A stretch of DNA of 64,000 bases from Romboutsia_C sp015668195 (GTDB lineage: Bacteria > Bacillota > Clostridia > Peptostreptococcales > Peptostreptococcaceae), in NCBI RefSeq assembly GCF_015668195.1, contig NZ_JADPFC010000006.1, forward strand, positions 31,687-95,686. The letters run 5' to 3'. The notes beneath the pieces are model-generated. The model had not been told where the DNA came from and ran no database searches. It was given only the letters and a program-made list of their open reading frames with translations. Of this stretch, positions 61,512 through 64,000 are shown in pieces (position 1 is the stretch's first letter; each line of letters starts with the position of its first letter). A program made the translations under genes and the position numbers.

Positions 61512-63734
61512 CTACTTAATTAACAAACCTTCTTCCTTAAATTTATTTAGCTTATAGGATAAATTCGAATGTCTATTATTAATTCTATTGTTCTTTATCA
61601 TGTATTCTAGATACTTTACATCTCCTACTAGTACAACTAGTTTTTTTGCTCTAGTTACTGCTGTATATAATAAATTTCTACTTAAAAGCATTGGTGGAGC
61701 CCAAGTTATAGGTATCACAACTACTGGAAATTCACTTCCTTGGCTTTTATGAATAGTCGTACAATAACTATGATCTAACTCATCTAGCTCATCATAGGTA
61801 TATGATACAATTTTCATTTGATCAAATATAACGTATACTGTTCTTTTATCTTTATCTATATGATATACATATCCAATATCACCATTGTATATACCTTCTC
61901 CACTATCAGTTTTATCTTCATTTTCCCATTTTCTAGTATAATTATTTTTTATTTGCATAACCTTATCACCAACTCTAAAAATTCTTCGTTGGAAAGTTTC
62001 CTCTACCTTATACTTTTCAGGTTTATTAAGATGCTTTTGTAGTTCTATATTTAGGTTTGTAACCCCTAAGTCTCCTTTTCTCATAGAAGATAAAACTTGT
62101 ATATCTTTTAATTTATCAACATTATAAAATTTAGGTAATCTCTCACTTACTAAGCCTATTATTTCATTTATTATTTCTTCATTAGTACTTTTTCTTATAA
62201 AGAAGAAATCTTTCCCTTTAGAGTTTAAATGTAATGGCTGTCCATTATTTATTTTATGAGCATTAACTACTATCATACTTTCTTGAGCTTGTCTAAATAT
62301 CTCGGTTAATCTAACTACTTTTATAACACAAGAATCTATCATATCTTTAAGTACATTTCCTGCACCTACTGATGGCAATTGATCACTATCACCTACTAAT
62401 ATAACCCTTGTCCCAGGTTTAATTGCCCTTAGTAAAGAGTACATTAGTAAAATATCAACCATAGAAACCTCATCTATTATTATTACATCGGCCTTTATTG
62501 GCTCTTCTTCATTTTTCATAAATTGAAGTTCATCACTGTCTGTTGCATATCCCATTTCTAGTAATCTATGTATAGTCTTAGCCTCTTTGCTTGAGGTTTC
62601 ACTCATCCTCTTTGCTGCTCTCCCCGTTGGGGCAGCTAATACAACTTCTTGGTTATTATTTTCAAATATTTTTATTATGGTGTTGATAGTAGTAGTTTTT
62701 CCTGTTCCCGGACCACCAGTTATTATTACCACTCCACCTTCTATTGCTTCTTTTACCGCTAACATTTGATTATTAGCAAGCTTTATACCTTCTTCTTTTT
62801 CTACTATTCTTATCTCTTCTTCAATATCTATATTTAAATCTTTAAATTCATGCTGAGATAATTTTATTATTTGTTTACATACTCCATTTTCCGATAAATA
62901 GTATGGTATTAAATATATTAGATGTTGATTATCTTTTTTCTCTATATGTATTTTTTGATCATATGCCAGTTCTAGTATACACTCTTTTACAAGCTCTACT
63001 TTTACCCCTAATAATTTAATAGCTTCTTGTATAAGGATATTTTCTGGTAGGTATGTATGACCATTCCCTAATGATTGGTTTAGAGTATAAAGTATCCCTT
63101 GAGAGACCCTATCCTTTGAATTTTTTTCAATTCCTATTTTACTCGCTATATTGTCTGCTATTTTGAATCCAACACCTCTTATATCTTCCGCTAATTTATA
63201 TGGATTCTTATTTATAACTTCAATAGCTTTGTTTTTATACTTTTTATATATTTTCATACAGTAGTTAGGAGTTATTCCATATGGAGAAAGTTCTATTATT
63301 ATATTTCTAAGTTCTCTATTTTCTTCATAGCTTTTTACTATCTGATCTATTTTCTTTTGACCTATACCATCCACTTCACTCAGTCTATGAGGATTATTTT
63401 GAATTATATCTAATGTACTTACTCCAAACTTATCCACTATTTTTTTTGCCATTTTTTCGCCGATTCCATGTATCATACCAGAAGATAAGTATACATATAT
63501 TCCTTCTAAAGACGTTGGTGTTACCGGCATAAATTTGTTTACTTCAAACTGAGTTCCATAAGTTTTATGATTTGTCCATTTTCCTTCAACTTCTATGCTT
63601 TCCCCCACAGATAAAGTAGGCATACAACCAACTATAACTACTTCATTCTCTGAGTTAGCCAAGTGGGCTATAGTGTACCCATTATCCTCATTTTTAAATA
63701 CTATATCACTTATCATTCCTTCTAATTTTTCCAT
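61512..63734 (-). CDS. recD2: RecD2-type ATP-dependent DNA helicase
   Basis: 740 aa superfamily 1B 5'-3' helicase without RecBC. The N-terminal part has tandem helix-hairpin-helix motifs (about residues 90-190). The Walker A is ITGGPGTGKTTTINTI near residue 340, the Walker B DVIIIDEVSMVD near residue 420, and the C-terminal motif is TTIHKSQGSEFP near residue 670. The second ATG (63734) is favoured because GTAGGAG lies at the right distance; the first ATG is too close to it. It likely acts in mismatch repair or replication-fork repair. Confidence 0.95.
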   Translation of the reverse strand: MEKLEGMISDIVFKNEDNGYTIAHLANSENEVVIVGCMPTLSVGESIEVEGKWTNHKTYGTQFEVNKFMPVTPTSLEGIYVYLSSGMIHGIGEKMAKKIVDKFGVSTLDIIQNNPHRLSEVDGIGQKKIDQIVKSYEENRELRNIIIELSPYGITPNYCMKIYKKYKNKAIEVINKNPYKLAEDIRGVGFKIADNIASKIGIEKNSKDRVSQGILYTLNQSLGNGHTYLPENILIQEAIKLLGVKVELVKECILELAYDQKIHIEKKDNQHLIYLIPYYLSENGVCKQIIKLSQHEFKDLNIDIEEEIRIVEKEEGIKLANNQMLAVKEAIEGGVVIITGGPGTGKTTTINTIIKIFENNNQEVVLAAPTGRAAKRMSETSSKEAKTIHRLLEMGYATDSDELQFMKNEEEPIKADVIIIDEVSMVDILLMYSLLRAIKPGTRVILVGDSDQLPSVGAGNVLKDMIDSCVIKVVRLTEIFRQAQESMIVVNAHKINNGQPLHLNSKGKDFFFIRKSTNEEIINEIIGLVSERLPKFYNVDKLKDIQVLSSMRKGDLGVTNLNIELQKHLNKPEKYKVEETFQRRIFRVGDKVMQIKNNYTRKWENEDKTDSGEGIYNGDIGYVYHIDKDKRTVYVIFDQMKIVSYTYDELDELDHSYCTTIHKSQGSEFPVVVIPITWAPPMLLSRNLLYTAVTRAKKLVVLVGDVKYLEYMIKNNRINNRHSNLSYKLNKFKEEGLLIK

Positions 63735-63801
63735 ATTCATCTCCTACAACCCATAATATTTCTATCGTTCACTTAAGTTGTATTTATTATACCTTTTATA
63801 C

Positions 63802-63835
63802 AAAAAAAATTCACCCCTTGAACTAGAGGTGAATT
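63802..63835 (-). terminator. Terminator downstream of metK
   Basis: A 10-bp stem (ATTCACCTCT/AGGGGTGAAT, one G-U) followed by eight Ts in the leftward direction, 20 bases past the metK stop. Confidence 0.88.
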
Positions 63836-63853
63836 ATCTATAGTTATTTTAAA

Positions 63854-64000
63854 TTATTGTCCTAATGCTTCTTTTCTTAATAGCTCTGCTTTATCAGTTC
63901 TTTCCCATGGTAAATCTATATCAGTTCTACCAAAGTGACCATAAGCTGCTACTTGCTTGTATATAGGTCTTCTTAAATCTAAATCTCTTATTATTGCTCC
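63854..64000 (-). CDS. metK: S-adenosylmethionine synthetase, C-terminal end only
   Basis: The last 48 codons are present; the rest lies beyond 64000. The visible tail reads GAIIRDLDLRRPIYKQVAAY and ends GHFGRTDIDLPWERTD plus about 14 residues, which is diagnostic of bacterial MetK (contains YGHFGR and WE). It makes SAM from methionine and ATP. It is read leftward, separated from recD2 by a terminator. Confidence 0.95.
   Translation of the reverse strand, partial: GAIIRDLDLRRPIYKQVAAYGHFGRTDIDLPWERTDKAELLRKEALGQ

Noticed and set aside
1..64000. CRISPR array, prophage, insertion sequence, tRNA or rRNA genes
   Set aside because: No regularly spaced repeats, integrase or transposase genes, or tRNA/rRNA signatures were seen anywhere in the window.

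Overview
The window is a very AT-rich stretch of a low-GC Gram-positive chromosome. Strong GGAGG-type ribosome binding sites, CIRCE-controlled groES-groEL, a CooS-type CO dehydrogenase, Rex, small ferredoxins and the neighbour order (pur operon, guaA-guaB, groESL, pyrBKDE, cooS, rex, tsaDBE, tex, prfB, secA, hpf, comFC, recD2) suggest an anaerobic Clostridia member, most likely Peptostreptococcaceae (Clostridioides/Paraclostridium/Romboutsia type). The species cannot be fixed from the sequence alone. I see no rRNA, tRNA, CRISPR array, prophage or insertion sequence; this is mostly core chromosome with a few accessory genes.

Region by region: 1-5.9 kb is a purine biosynthesis operon read leftward (purE-C-F-M-N-H-D, purD cut by the window edge). 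6-12.5 kb holds a heme oxygenase-like gene, a K+ channel, two NCS2 purine permeases and a BMP-family nucleoside-binding lipoprotein. 12.6-18 kb has guaA, guaB behind a guanine riboswitch, and the nickel-pincer cofactor genes larB and larC; larC is split by a -1 frameshift site. 18-24.7 kb has a GNAT, groES-groEL with a CIRCE operator, cardiolipin synthase, an OGG-type DNA glycosylase and a tandem pair of deoxynucleoside kinases. 24.8-28.3 kb holds a cation/proton antiporter and a YeiH-type exporter with a divergent LysR regulator. 28.4-31.7 kb is pyrBKDE behind a PyrR-binding hairpin. 32-38.8 kb has ferritin, an NlpC/P60 wall hydrolase, a P-loop/Asp23-like protein and cooS-cooF-flavoprotein. 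39-46.6 kb has ferredoxin, rex, an ABC-F protein, a MATE transporter and the tRNA t6A genes tsaE-tsaB-rimI-tsaD.

46.6-51 kb is the most accessory-looking part: a gene-free stretch with promoter-terminator units that look like small RNAs, a pyruvoyl histidine decarboxylase with its histidine/histamine exchanger, a broken Cof-type HAD phosphatase and a small membrane protein. 51-64 kb has ribU behind an FMN riboswitch, an amidohydrolase, tex, prfB (with its +1 frameshift), secA, hpf, a raiA-type noncoding RNA, comFC, recD2 and the end of metK.

Regulation is rich. Purines use a guanine riboswitch and candidate PurR box pairs. Pyrimidines use a PyrR hairpin that abuts the pyrB ribosome binding site. 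Riboflavin uses an FMN riboswitch, and chaperones use HrcA/CIRCE. hpf has a good sigma-H-like promoter, with a cluster of DnaA boxes between it and the raiA RNA. No wholly new defence or mobile system is visible. The observations most worth checking are the tandem sRNA candidates at 46.7-47.04 kb, the raiA RNA/DnaA-box/sigma-H hpf block, the larC frameshift, the two-layer control of guaB and the PyrR hairpin lying against the Shine-Dalgarno of pyrB.
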